Below, in pieces: positions 17,945-26,974 of a stretch of DNA of 33,332 nt; the first letter of the stretch is position 1; every line of letters starts with the position of its first letter. The position numbers and the translations under genes were made by a program. The notes beneath the pieces were generated by a model, which was not told where the DNA came from, made no database searches, and saw nothing but the letters and a program-made list of their open reading frames with translations. Origin of the DNA: Oceanospirillaceae bacterium (lineage in GTDB: Bacteria > Pseudomonadota > Gammaproteobacteria > Pseudomonadales > Oceanobacteraceae); the NCBI GenBank assembly GCA_002723385.1, contig PBNY01000074.1, forward strand, positions 1 through 33,332. The letters are read 5' to 3'.

Positions 17945-18018
17945 AATGGTTAGGGTAATGTTCGCCGGCTAAGGCGAGGCGCCGATTTTAAAGAACATCG
18001 AATCATTTGAGTATCCAT

Positions 18019-18888
18019 ATGACACAACCATTACAGAATGGCTGGTTCACCGAAGTGTTTGACCAGCAGGGATCGGCGTTTTCGCTCAAAATCACTGAAA
18101 AGCTGGACAGCGTAAAAAGTGACTTCCAGACCATCGATATCTATCAGACCGAAACCTTTGGCAAGCTGATGGTCATTGATGGCTGTACCATGGTCTCGAC
18201 CCGTGAGAACTTCGTGTACCACGAGATGATGTCGCATGTAGCGCTGTTTGCGCATCCGGCTCCCAAACGTGTCGCCATCATCGGTGGCGGTGATTGCGGC
18301 ACCCTGCGTGAAGTCCTCAAACACGATGGCGTTGAACAGGCGTGGCAAATCGATATTGATGAGCAAGTCACCCGCATGGCCGAGAAACACTTCCCGGAAC
18401 TGTGTGAATCCAACAACGACCCGCGTGCCAATATCCTGTTCGACGACGGCATCAAGTGGATCAACGACTGTGAGCCGGAATCGCTGGACGTGATCATCAT
18501 CGACAGCACCGACCCGGTTGGTCCAGCCGAAGGCCTGTTCGCGGTGGAATTCTACCAGGATTGCTTCAAGGCTCTGGCACCGGAAGGTATCGTGGTTCAA
18601 CAATCGGAATCACCGCTTTATCACAGCAAAAGCATCATCCGGAAAATTCACATTGATATGGCAGAAGCCGGTGCCACCAGCAGCCACACCATGCCATTCC
18701 CTCAGGTCATTTACCCGTCGGGTTGGTGGAGCTGCACACTTGCCAGTAAAGGCGGTGATGCCACCAGCTTCCGAATTGAAGATGCGGCCAACAAGAGCTT
18801 CCGCACAGAATACTACAACGCCGAAATGCACGCCGCCGGACTGGCGTTGCCAGAATTCATGCGTCGCGATCTGGAGCTGGGTGACTGA
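18019..18888 (+). CDS. speE: polyamine aminopropyltransferase (spermidine synthase)
   Basis: Transfers an aminopropyl group from decarboxylated SAM to putrescine. The 289-aa protein has the family motifs: the dcSAM-binding IIGGGDCGTLRE (GGGDCG at 89-94), the active-site DSTDPVGPAEGLF (Asp162 and Asp165) and VQQSESPLYH. Length and the N-terminal WFTEVF match the E. coli-type enzyme. ATG 18019 is preferred over an upstream TTG at 18007; neither has a strong Shine-Dalgarno. A strong terminator follows. Confidence 0.96.
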   Translation: MTQPLQNGWFTEVFDQQGSAFSLKITEKLDSVKSDFQTIDIYQTETFGKLMVIDGCTMVSTRENFVYHEMMSHVALFAHPAPKRVAIIGGGDCGTLREVLKHDGVEQAWQIDIDEQVTRMAEKHFPELCESNNDPRANILFDDGIKWINDCEPESLDVIIIDSTDPVGPAEGLFAVEFYQDCFKALAPEGIVVQQSESPLYHSKSIIRKIHIDMAEAGATSSHTMPFPQVIYPSGWWSCTLASKGGDATSFRIEDAANKSFRTEYYNAEMHAAGLALPEFMRRDLELGD

Positions 18889-18929
18889 TTCCAGCTCAAA
18901 CAAGCCAGAGCGAGTAAACCAGAACCAAC

Positions 18930-18965
18930 AAAAAAAGCCGCGTCGTTTCCAACGCGGCTTTTTTT
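18930..18965. terminator. bidirectional rho-independent terminator between speE and cytochrome c5
   Basis: Seven A, GCCGCGT (18937-18943), an 8-base loop, ACGCGGC (18952-18958) and seven T form a classic hairpin with T tails on both strands. It ends speE and probably the leftward cytochrome gene. A weaker repeat CGATGTC/GACATCG (18984-18990, 19009-19015) lies between it and the cytochrome stop. Confidence 0.95.
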
Positions 18966-19028
18966 GTATCTGACGTTTCATCACGATGTCAGGGAATCAG
19001 GAACCCCCGACATCGATCCGTGACGCCA

Positions 19029-19433
19029 TTACTCCTGGCCAGACATGTACTTGATGGCAGCCAGGATTTCATCGTCAGAACAGTTCATGCAGTTGCCTTT
19101 CGGCGGCATGCTGTTGATACCATTGATGGCGTTCTGCCAGGTCTGATCAATACCCTTCGCCAGACGTTCTTCCCAGGCAGCGGTGTCACCATTTTTAGGC
19201 GCACCCAATACACCTGCGGTGTGACAAGCACCACAAGCGGCGCCGTAGACTTCTTCACCGGAGCGAGGGCCAGCAGCAGCAACTACTGCACCGCCACACT
19301 CGGCACCAACACACACTTCACCCACAGGCTTGATACGCTCGCGGATTTTGTCTTCCTGGGAGTCAGCAGCAGCGTATGCTTGAGCAGCAATCACGGTAGC
19401 AGCAGCCAGGATCAGGGCTTTCAGTTGTTTCAC
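19029..19433 (-). CDS. cytochrome c5 family protein
   Basis: Periplasmic monoheme c-type cytochrome of 134 aa. It has a Sec signal peptide (about 1-22, ending AYA), a heme motif CGACH (Cys67, Cys70, His71) and a likely axial Met109 in NSMPPKG. Cys115/Cys118 (CMNC) match the disulfide known in c5 proteins. An extra pair, Cys41 and Cys46, lies ahead of the heme domain. c5 carries electrons to terminal reductases; the partner here is unknown. The start is GTG at 19431-19433, supported by GAGGA about nine bases upstream. Confidence 0.93.
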   Translation of the reverse strand: MKQLKALILAAATVIAAQAYAAADSQEDKIRERIKPVGEVCVGAECGGAVVAAAGPRSGEEVYGAACGACHTAGVLGAPKNGDTAAWEERLAKGIDQTWQNAINGINSMPPKGNCMNCSDDEILAAIKYMSGQE

Positions 19434-19545
19434 AGAACTGTCCTCATTAAGCTAAGACGGCTTATTAAAAATATTTAAACGCACGAATTATAACGGTATT
19501 TACCGGGTGTTTGAAATCAGCCCACCATGACCGAGAGCAGCCGTT

Positions 19546-20280
19546 TTACTGATAAGCCGCCGTGATAATGCTCGCACGGCCAGTAACCTTCAGGGTTTTC
19601 AGTGCCTTATCGAAGGATATGCGCAATTCGTCGGAGGCGAAACCAGCCATCACGGGAACCGGCTCAAACCAGCTCAATTCCGTCGTTTCACGATCGGTAG
19701 GCACCCGACGAGGGTTACTTTTGAAGAAATCAAAGGTGTATTTATCCATCACCACCACATCCGCCCGTTCAGAAAACAAGCGATCAACCAGACTGTGATG
19801 ACGAGGCGTCTCACTGTAATAGCTTTCACCGCTGGAAACCGATCTGAACGCATCACCGACAAAGCGGCTGGCTCCATCGAAAGACACCACACGGTAAGTT
19901 GACAGGTCAGCGGCGGAAGCCAATGGCAATTTGCGTTCGGCCAGAGTGAACACCGCGATGTTTCGGGCAGAATAGGGCTGGCTCAGCAGAGCGCCGGTTG
20001 CATGACTGGTCGCGGTTTGCGGGATCACCACGTCAGCAACGCCACTTGCCAGCACCTCATCCATGGCAGACGCCTTGACCGGAACCAGCTCAGCCTGGTG
20101 TCCGAGCCTGGCCAGCGTTTCAATCACAATGTCGACATCCAGTCCGGTACCGGACGTTTCCAGAAAATAGGGCGGCTGCATATTCGCAACCGCAACACGA
20201 ACGGTATCGGCTTGAACCAAATTCAGATTCAGGCCACAAAACATCAGAAGAAACAGCTGTTTAATGAAACGGTAAGGCAT
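19546..20280 (-). CDS. periplasmic amino-acid-type substrate-binding protein (SBP_bac_3-like)
   Basis: Predicted exported 244-aa protein with a signal peptide (1-24, ending VQA) and the two-lobe fold of family 3 binding proteins: VRVAVANMQPPYFLE at the mature start, GLDVDIVIETLARLG, VADVVIPQTAT and a late RADVVVMDKYTFDFF. No ABC permease or ATPase genes are nearby, so it may be an orphan receptor or accessory binding protein rather than a transporter part. The ligand cannot be read from the sequence. It diverges from ynbE. Confidence 0.82.
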   Translation of the reverse strand: MPYRFIKQLFLLMFCGLNLNLVQADTVRVAVANMQPPYFLETSGTGLDVDIVIETLARLGHQAELVPVKASAMDEVLASGVADVVIPQTATSHATGALLSQPYSARNIAVFTLAERKLPLASAADLSTYRVVSFDGASRFVGDAFRSVSSGESYYSETPRHHSLVDRLFSERADVVVMDKYTFDFFKSNPRRVPTDRETTELSWFEPVPVMAGFASDELRISFDKALKTLKVTGRASIITAAYQ

Positions 20281-20387
20281 CAGAAACTCTCGCAGATTAC
20301 ACTTTCGAAAAAACGCGCGAGTATAAAGAAAACGTTTAATATGCCAAGAACGCAGACAGGGAATCTGTATTGCATATTAGGCACCAG

Positions 20388-20403
20388 GCGATAGAGTTAT
20401 CGC
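20388..20403. promoter_or_regulatory. short inverted repeat upstream of ynbE
   Basis: GCGATA (20388-20393) and TATCGC (20398-20403) form a 6-bp inverted repeat with a 4-base loop, 21 bases before the ynbE start. It may be an operator or leader hairpin, or chance. No good -35/-10 pair was found in 20281-20424. Confidence 0.25.
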
Positions 20404-20424
20404 TCACCGTTGAGGATCAACACC

Positions 20425-20607
20425 ATGCATCGTTTGTCACTTCCCATTGTATTGTCCGTGCTGGCGATTTCCGGCTGCACGGTCAAATTGGCGGCCCCTG
20501 AAAAACCCATCACCATCAATCTGAACGTCAAGATCGAACACGAAGTCCGGGTCAAGGTTGAAAAAGATCTGGAACAACTGTTTGAACAAGAAGACGGTCT
20601 GTTCTAG
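20425..20607 (+). CDS. ynbE: YnbE-family outer-membrane lipoprotein
   Basis: A 60-aa lipoprotein with a signal peptide and lipobox ISGC (Cys18, Thr at +2, so outer-membrane sorting is predicted). The mature part holds KPITINLNVKIEHEVRVKVE, a beta-strand-rich segment typical of YnbE. In E. coli YnbE joins the AsmA-like protein YdbH to form an inner-to-outer membrane lipid bridge. ATG 20425 is supported by GAGG about ten bases upstream; a TTG at 20410 is less likely. ydbL follows, but no ydbH is adjacent. Confidence 0.85.
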   Translation: MHRLSLPIVLSVLAISGCTVKLAAPEKPITINLNVKIEHEVRVKVEKDLEQLFEQEDGLF

Positions 20608-20628
20608 GCCAATCAAGAGGGACATATC

Positions 20629-20946
20629 ATGACCAAATTTTTGACGTTATTGGCGGCTTTACTGGTATCGGTATCAGCCTGGGCACTGGACCTGGACAGC
20701 GCCAAGCAACAAGGACTGGTGGGCGAGCAAATGAACGGCTACCTGGGCCTGGTTGCCAGCTCCCATGTGGAAGCCGCTGCGCTCGTTGCCGACATCAATC
20801 GCAAGCGCAAAAACCACTATCAGGGCATCGCCAACAAGCAAAACACGGCTCTGGACAATATCCAGAAAATTGCTGGCGAAAAGCTGATTCAGCGCGCACG
20901 ATCAGCCGGTCTCTACTACCAGACAGACAGTGGCTGGGAGCGCTAG
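20629..20946 (+). CDS. ydbL: YdbL family periplasmic protein (DUF1318)
   Basis: Exported 105-aa protein with a signal peptide (about 1-19, ending AWA) and the DUF1318 signature: LDSAKQQGLVGEQMNGYLGL, then VADINRKRKNHYQGIAN and AGEKLIQRARSAGLYYQ. In E. coli YdbL is thought to assist YdbH-YnbE assembly. AGAGGG lies about eight bases before the ATG, 21 bases after the ynbE stop, so the two are cotranscribed. Its TAG lies in the 10-bp palindrome GCGCTAGCGC that also holds the stop of the opposing DUF3080 gene. Confidence 0.9.
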   Translation: MTKFLTLLAALLVSVSAWALDLDSAKQQGLVGEQMNGYLGLVASSHVEAAALVADINRKRKNHYQGIANKQNTALDNIQKIAGEKLIQRARSAGLYYQTDSGWER

Positions 20947-21989
20947 CGCGGGCCAGTAACCGACATCCCGCAGCGGTCAAACAGCCGACTCATGGTTTGC
21001 ACGTGAGTTCGGCTGGCTTCCTGAAAACGCGCTCGGGATTGTTGTAGCTGCTCCAGCCACAGCGTCCATTCCTCCGGGAGCGTCTCTCCCAATTGTTCGC
21101 TCATCTTCTCCAGATGTTCGAGCAAGATCGCTCCAAATCGGTCGGACTCACTCATGTAGGGCTGCAGTTCACCGATATAGAAACGCTCCAGCACGTTGCG
21201 AACAATCTCGGCCTTGCGGTTTTTTTGCCCGGTTGGGCACAGGGGTTTATCTCGCTGACGCGCCTGCACCATACGAATGCTCATCTCCAGCACGTCGGTC
21301 AGACGCGCCTGGGTCACTTGCCAGCGTCCAAGCGATTCTCCCAGCGACCACTGACGCAAGTGGTGCTCTGCATCTGCAGTGCGATAGTCAAAATCTGATG
21401 CCTGCCATTGCCGACCTTGACGGAGTGCGTATTCAAAAGCCTGCAAGGTATGCTGTGAGTGCGCTTCGGTTTCAGGAGCCAACGGATAGACAGAGACGCT
21501 GGCGAGATTCTGAAACTCCTCGCTGGCCACCCAGGCGTTCCACCAGACCTTCATTCTCTGCTCCCGCTTCATTTGAACCACACGCTCCAGATCAGCTGCG
21601 AGAGAACGATCTTCCAGTGTTATCAAACAGGCAGGGGCATGAATCAGAAAATCCCGCTCCAGATGCATGTATTGACTGCCTTGAGCCAACTTGCCCAACA
21701 CCGAGTTTTTCTCACCCACCACTTGCCTCAACTGACACTGGTTCAGCTTGAGAAAGTCCAGCAGATTGATATCAGCGTGTTCCAGAGCGAACAACAAATC
21801 ACGCCTTGAGGGCCGTGTGGCCAGATGCTTCACCGCCGCTGGATGGCTGCTTTCCTGATCCGGATCGACTTCCAGCACCCGTTCCAGACGGGTGGGATAT
21901 TCGGTCAGGATTTGCTCCGCCGGATCACTGCATGCTGCCAAAACCAGAGCCACGACTGCGACGAACAGCGTTTTTTTGAACCCAACCAT
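20943..21989 (-). CDS. DUF3080 family lipoprotein
   Basis: Predicted lipoprotein of 348 aa: signal peptide ending LVLAAC, with Cys20 and Ser at +2 (outer-membrane sorting). The mature protein is mostly helical and rich in Gln, Glu and Arg, with a pattern (LLDFLKLNQCQLRQVVGEKNS, DFLIHAPACLITLED) that I recall as DUF3080; function unknown. ATG 21989 has GGGGGAG upstream; the longer in-frame start at 22040 would overlap the coaD promoter region. It converges on ydbL with a 4-base stop overlap and diverges from coaD. Confidence 0.8.
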   Translation of the reverse strand: MVGFKKTLFVAVVALVLAACSDPAEQILTEYPTRLERVLEVDPDQESSHPAAVKHLATRPSRRDLLFALEHADINLLDFLKLNQCQLRQVVGEKNSVLGKLAQGSQYMHLERDFLIHAPACLITLEDRSLAADLERVVQMKREQRMKVWWNAWVASEEFQNLASVSVYPLAPETEAHSQHTLQAFEYALRQGRQWQASDFDYRTADAEHHLRQWSLGESLGRWQVTQARLTDVLEMSIRMVQARQRDKPLCPTGQKNRKAEIVRNVLERFYIGELQPYMSESDRFGAILLEHLEKMSEQLGETLPEEWTLWLEQLQQSRARFQEASRTHVQTMSRLFDRCGMSVTGPR

Positions 21990-22030
21990 GACATGATCTC
22001 CCCCACTGACTCCCCGATTGCGCCGATTGA

Positions 22031-22561
<531 letters not shown>

Positions 22562-22580
22562 CCCTGATACAAGATCCTGA

Positions 22581-22850
<270 letters not shown>

Positions 22851-22867
22851 TCCCCGTTGATCGCTTC

Positions 22868-22894
22868 AAAACGGGAGGCTTCGCCTCCCGTTTT
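22868..22894 (+). terminator. rho-independent terminator after the ferredoxin gene
   Basis: AAAACGGGAGGC (22868-22879) pairs with GCCTCCCGTTTT (22883-22894) around a 3-base loop, ending in a T5 run. The remaining 190 bases to ggt show no gene and no convincing promoter. Confidence 0.93.
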
Positions 22895-23087
22895 TGTTTG
22901 CTCTGCTCCTTTTCCCCATCCTTTCCCTTCTATACGTCATTTCATCATCACATCCCCGGCCCGCCAGATCAGAACACTCAATTCGAGCCAACGACTTGAT
23001 GAGTGCTGCCGTGTCTCCCAAACTAGCCTTCATTCGAGACTCACGCTCTCCACACCATCACTAACCGGCATCGCCGACGGGTAATTT

Positions 23088-24833
23088 ATGCGACCGCTTA
23101 CATTGCTGACCACACTGGGGACAGGCCTGCTGCTGTCTTTCGGCATTCAGGCTGACTCCAGCCACCGACTTCAACCCTCTGCAGCGGCCATCGCCAGCGC
23201 GCATCCGCTGTCCACTCAGGCCGGTATGGATGTACTGGATCAAGGTGGCAACGCATTCGATGCGGCCATTGCGGTGGCTGCCAGCCTCGGAGTTGTTGAA
23301 CCCTACAGCGCCGGTATTGGTGGTGGTGGCTTCTGGCTGCTGTATCTCGCCGACAAGGACGAATATCGATTTATCGATGCTCGCGAGATGGCGCCGGCAG
23401 CGGCTCACAGGGACTACTACCTCGACGACAATGGCAACGTTGACCGTGACAAGGCCGTCAATGGCCCGACGGCAGCGGGCATTCCCGGTCAGGCGGCCGC
23501 TTTTGATTATCTGGCCAGCCAGTTTGGCAAATTACCGCTGTCAGCCAGCCTGAAAGCCGCGATAGAGCAAGCAAAAGATGGCTTCCCGGTCGACCCGCAT
23601 TACCGCAAGCTGATGGGCTTCCGCCACAAGGCAGTGCAACGTTACCCGGAAAGCGCAAGGCTGTTTCTCGATAACAACAGGATCCCTGAGGAAGGCTTCA
23701 TCATTCGCCAAACCGATCTGGCCGACACGCTGGAAGCGTTGGCTGATCAAGGCCGAAAAGGGTTTTATCAGGGCAGCGTCGCCAGCAAGATGGTCAACTC
23801 GGTTCAGAAGAATGGCGGCGACTGGACTCTGGACGACCTGAAAAACTATCGAGTGGTAGAGCGAGAACCGATTCAGATTGAACTCAGGGAAGACGGCTCA
23901 CAAACCCTGATCAGCGCTCCACCACCATCGTCTGGTGGCATCGCCATTGCTCAAATGCTGTCCATGCTGTCTCAGTATGACTGGCAATCGATGGGCACTG
24001 TGCAGCAAACTCACCTGATCAGCGAAGTCATGCGTCGTGCCTATCATGACCGCGCCAAGTATCTGGGAGACCCGGATTTCTTCGATGTACCGGTCGATAC
24101 GCTGATATCGGAACAACACAACCAGAACTGGCTCAAGGGCCTGTCGCTTGAGCAGGCCAGCAACAGCCTGGAACTGCAAGGGCCGAAAAACGTTCAGGAA
24201 GGCTTCCACACCACTCACCTGTCGGTCATTGATCAACAGGGCAACATGGTGTCTGCCACCTTGAGCATTAACCTGCCATTCGGGTCAGCTTTCACGGCGG
24301 AGGGCACCGGTGTCCTGCTGAACAACGAGATGGATGACTTTTCCGCCAAACCCGGCGCGCCCAATGCGTACGGCCTGGTTGGCGCGGAAGCCAACGCCAT
24401 CGCTCCTGGCAAGCGCCCGTTATCCAGCATGAGCCCCAGCTTTGTTATCAGCCAGAATCACAACGCCATTATCGGCACTCCCGGTGGCAGCCGAATCATC
24501 ACCATGGTGATGCTGGGCATGCTTGAGCACCTGCAAGGCAAGCCGGTTGAAGACTGGGTTAGCCGTGCGCGCTTTCATCACCAGTACTTGCCGGATGTCA
24601 TCCAGCATGAACCCGACACCTTCACCGAGGAACAGAAAACCCGCCTGCAGGCGATGGGACATGGCCTGAAAGACGTTGGGCGCCGCTACGGCAACATGCA
24701 GGCGATTTTGTGGAACAAGAAGGAAAACAAGGTAACTGCCGCATCTGACCCACGTGGTATTGGCACCGCGACCGTCAAAAGGATCTGGGATCGACACTAC
24801 GACATAGGCCAGCAAGAGCAGCCAGCGCAATAG
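23088..24833 (+). CDS. ggt: gamma-glutamyltranspeptidase
   Basis: Periplasmic N-terminal-nucleophile enzyme that cleaves gamma-glutamyl bonds of glutathione and conjugates. The 581-aa precursor has a signal peptide (about 1-22) and the large-subunit pattern GGNAFDAAIAVAASLGVVEP. The self-cleavage site is before Thr375 in GFHTTHLSV. The small subunit has LLNNEMDDFSAKPG, KRPLSSMSPSFV and TPGGSRIITMV. All key residues are present. It follows the ferredoxin terminator and has its own strong terminator, so it appears monocistronic. The Shine-Dalgarno (GACGGG) is weak. Confidence 0.96.
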   Translation: MRPLTLLTTLGTGLLLSFGIQADSSHRLQPSAAAIASAHPLSTQAGMDVLDQGGNAFDAAIAVAASLGVVEPYSAGIGGGGFWLLYLADKDEYRFIDAREMAPAAAHRDYYLDDNGNVDRDKAVNGPTAAGIPGQAAAFDYLASQFGKLPLSASLKAAIEQAKDGFPVDPHYRKLMGFRHKAVQRYPESARLFLDNNRIPEEGFIIRQTDLADTLEALADQGRKGFYQGSVASKMVNSVQKNGGDWTLDDLKNYRVVEREPIQIELREDGSQTLISAPPPSSGGIAIAQMLSMLSQYDWQSMGTVQQTHLISEVMRRAYHDRAKYLGDPDFFDVPVDTLISEQHNQNWLKGLSLEQASNSLELQGPKNVQEGFHTTHLSVIDQQGNMVSATLSINLPFGSAFTAEGTGVLLNNEMDDFSAKPGAPNAYGLVGAEANAIAPGKRPLSSMSPSFVISQNHNAIIGTPGGSRIITMVMLGMLEHLQGKPVEDWVSRARFHHQYLPDVIQHEPDTFTEEQKTRLQAMGHGLKDVGRRYGNMQAILWNKKENKVTAASDPRGIGTATVKRIWDRHYDIGQQEQPAQ

Positions 24834-24845
24834 TTACCTTCTCCC

Positions 24846-24885
24846 AAACCAAAACAGGCAGCCCAAGGGCTGCCTGTTTTGGTTT
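24846..24885. terminator. bidirectional terminator after ggt
   Basis: A perfect 19-bp stem (24846-24864 with 24867-24885) built on CAGGCAGCCC/GGGCTGCCTG with A/T-rich flanks. It separates ggt from the convergent outer-membrane protein gene. Confidence 0.93.
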
Positions 24886-24960
24886 CTATATGCGTTTGTG
24901 GATCACGCCAGTTTAATACCTGGGTCAACGACCTCTGCCGTGAGCAAACAGTGTTGCACT

Positions 24961-25797
24961 CTAGAAGGTGTAGGTTGCGGTCAAATCAAACGTGCGCACC
25001 GTGTTGTCAACGTTTGTTCCTTCTTCACCCGACAGTGAGTAGGCCGTGAAATCCAAACCCGCGCGGAAGCTGGGTGACAAGTGGTAATCAGCCCCCAGGC
25101 CCAACAACAAGTCAGTACCGGAGGTTGAGCCTGTCGCTGCAGATGGCGCAGTTTGCTCACGATCAAGCGCCCAGTTGTGCAAACCAATCTTGAACATCAG
25201 ATCGGTGTCTCGCGCAATTTCACGGCCAAAGCGGCTAATCAGCTGATAGGACACCATGGTGTCCGTGAAAGTCTGACTGGAAGCGCTGGTTTCGATTTCG
25301 CCCAGACTGCGAGCACCCAACATCAGATCAAAACGACTGCGATCAGTCAGACTCCAGCGGGTACCAATATGTACGCCACCGCTGAAACCGGTACCGCTGC
25401 CAACGTCATTGCTCACCGAGGTGTAACCGCCGCTCAGCTGAACGTAATGGGAGGTGGTCTTGCCATCGCCTTCGTCCAGCTCATCAATGCGATTACCGAC
25501 CTTGCCGCACCCCAGACAACGCACAAAACCGTACTGCAATGGCGTAACGACCAGACTTTCCGCCACGTCATCCGAGTCACCACTCATCAGGGTGAACGGC
25601 AGCGTCGCTGTGTAGAGAACAGCACCAGCCTGAGAAAGCAGGAAATAAACCGGACGAACCAGAACCGCATCCGCGATCATCGCGCCCACACTGGGATCTT
25701 CTTCGATCTGCTCCGCGTGTGTCACGCCCGCCGTCGCCAACAAACAAGTTGCCAGCCCGATACGTACAGAATGGCTCAGAGCCGCCTTGGATTGCAT
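24961..25797 (-). CDS. predicted outer-membrane beta-barrel protein with an N-terminal helical/hydrophobic domain
   Basis: I do not recognise a named protein. The 278-aa product has a signal peptide (1-28, ending THA). The segment at about 29-105 (PVYFLLSQAGAVLYTATLPF, then AESLVVTPLQYGFVRCLGCGK) resembles small exported pseudomonad proteins I recall as stand-alone. A Gly/aromatic region of alternating strands follows, ending in Phe (TATYTF), as expected for an outer-membrane barrel. ATG 25797 has GAGGA upstream; the longer in-frame start at 25890 lacks a signal peptide pattern. It converges on ggt and follows mutM on the same strand. Confidence 0.7.
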   Translation of the reverse strand: MQSKAALSHSVRIGLATCLLATAGVTHAEQIEEDPSVGAMIADAVLVRPVYFLLSQAGAVLYTATLPFTLMSGDSDDVAESLVVTPLQYGFVRCLGCGKVGNRIDELDEGDGKTTSHYVQLSGGYTSVSNDVGSGTGFSGGVHIGTRWSLTDRSRFDLMLGARSLGEIETSASSQTFTDTMVSYQLISRFGREIARDTDLMFKIGLHNWALDREQTAPSAATGSTSGTDLLLGLGADYHLSPSFRAGLDFTAYSLSGEEGTNVDNTVRTFDLTATYTF

Positions 25798-25909
25798 TCT
25801 GATTCCTCGTAAAAGTCCGGATAAGAACAAGTCGCGACTATAACAGCATGCAACAAGCACGTCACGGCACTGAAGCACGCTTGAATCCATGGCACCGAAT
25901 GATCAGGTG

Positions 25910-26734
25910 CTATCTTTGACACTGCGCACAATAAACCGTACTGCGCTGCCCCAATCGGATTTCCTTGAGGGTCGACTGACAGGCGGGACAAGCTTCTCCA
26001 CCACGACCATAGACGTTCAGCTGCTGGGCAAAATACCCCGGCGAGCCATCGCTGTTCACAAAATCCCTCAGAGTTGTACCACCCTGTTCAACCGCCTTGC
26101 TGAGCACCGAACGAATGAACGCAAGCAAACGCTCGTAGCGAGCCAGACTGATTTTACCCGCTGGCGTGGTCGGACGAATTCCGGCCAAAAACAGACTTTC
26201 ATTTGCATAAATGTTGCCGACACCGACAACGATGCGGCTGTCCATAATGAACAACTTCACTGCCTGACGCTTGCCACGACTGGCCTGATAAAGAGACTCT
26301 GCCGTCAATCCACTGATATCTGGCACTTCCAGTGGTTCAGGCCCCAAATTGGCCAGTTGAGTCAGTGGCTCTCCCTGTGACTGCCACAACAGGGCTCCAA
26401 ATCGTCTTGGGTCGTGAAAACGCAGTATCTTTCCATTCTCCAGGTACCAGTCAACGTGATCGTGCTTTTTCGGCGGCTCCGATTTCTCCACCAAACGCAA
26501 CGACCCGGACATCCCCAGATGCCAGACAGCACTGCCATGGTCAAAATCCACCAGCAGATATTTCGCCCGTCGACGCACCTGACGAACAACCAGCCCTTGC
26601 AGAGCCAGCATTTCTTCAACAGGGATAGGCCAGCGTAACGACGACTGACGAATGTCAATTCGCTCCACCTGCTGATCAACCAGCCATGGCTCAATACCAC
26701 GACGGGTGGTTTCCACTTCGGGCAATTCGGGCAT
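25910..26734 (-). CDS. mutM: formamidopyrimidine-DNA glycosylase
   Basis: Base-excision repair enzyme removing 8-oxoguanine and ring-opened purines. The 274-aa protein starts MPELPEVETTRRGIEP; Pro2 and Glu3 are the catalytic residues after Met removal, which fixes the start at 26734 (GGAGG just upstream) rather than the longer frame from 26794. A conserved Lys lies in RRRAKYLL and the C-terminal zinc finger is CPAC ... CAQC. It lies just downstream of the rpmBG terminator, the gene order common in Gammaproteobacteria. Confidence 0.96.
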   Translation of the reverse strand: MPELPEVETTRRGIEPWLVDQQVERIDIRQSSLRWPIPVEEMLALQGLVVRQVRRRAKYLLVDFDHGSAVWHLGMSGSLRLVEKSEPPKKHDHVDWYLENGKILRFHDPRRFGALLWQSQGEPLTQLANLGPEPLEVPDISGLTAESLYQASRGKRQAVKLFIMDSRIVVGVGNIYANESLFLAGIRPTTPAGKISLARYERLLAFIRSVLSKAVEQGGTTLRDFVNSDGSPGYFAQQLNVYGRGGEACPACQSTLKEIRLGQRSTVYCAQCQR

Positions 26735-26760
26735 GGAGCCTCCTCTTTCAAACAGGCATA

Positions 26761-26787
26761 AAAAAACCCGGATAAACCGGGTTTTTT
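26761..26787 (-). terminator. rho-independent terminator after rpmG
   Basis: AAAAAACCCGG (26761-26771), the loop ATAAA, and CCGGGTTTTTT (26777-26787) form a hairpin with an A/T-rich base and T tails in both directions. It lies 17 bases past the rpmG stop on the minus strand. Confidence 0.92.
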
Positions 26788-26804
26788 CGAGCAAGCCTCA
26801 GATC

Positions 26805-26963
26805 TTATTTGATCTTGGCTTCCTTGTACTCAACATGCTTGCGGATGACAGGATCAAACTTCTTGATCTTCATCTTTTCTGGCATGGTGCGCTTGTTTTT
26901 GTCTGTGGTGTAGAAGTGACCGGTACCGGCACTGGATACCAGACGGATCTTATCGCGTGGCAT
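26805..26963 (-). CDS. rpmG: 50S ribosomal protein L33
   Basis: A 52-aa protein: [18 protein letters not shown], then [20 protein letters not shown] and [14 protein letters not shown]. It matches E. coli L33 closely. It has no cysteines, so it is the zinc-independent form. GGAGG stands eight bases before the ATG, and rpmB lies 11 bases upstream; together they form the conserved rpmBG unit. Confidence 0.97.
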   Translation of the reverse strand: MPRDKIRLVSSAGTGHFYTTDKNKRTMPEKMKIKKFDPVIRKHVEYKEAKIK

Positions 26964-26974
26964 AGTGAGCCTCC

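Noticed and set aside
18031-18603. Minus-strand open frame of 190 codons opposite speE
   Set aside because: Shadow of speE, whose motifs are intact on the other strand.
18984-19015. CGATGTC/GACATCG repeat as a separate terminator for the cytochrome gene
   Set aside because: No T run follows on the minus strand and the strong bidirectional terminator at 18930-18965 is a better candidate.
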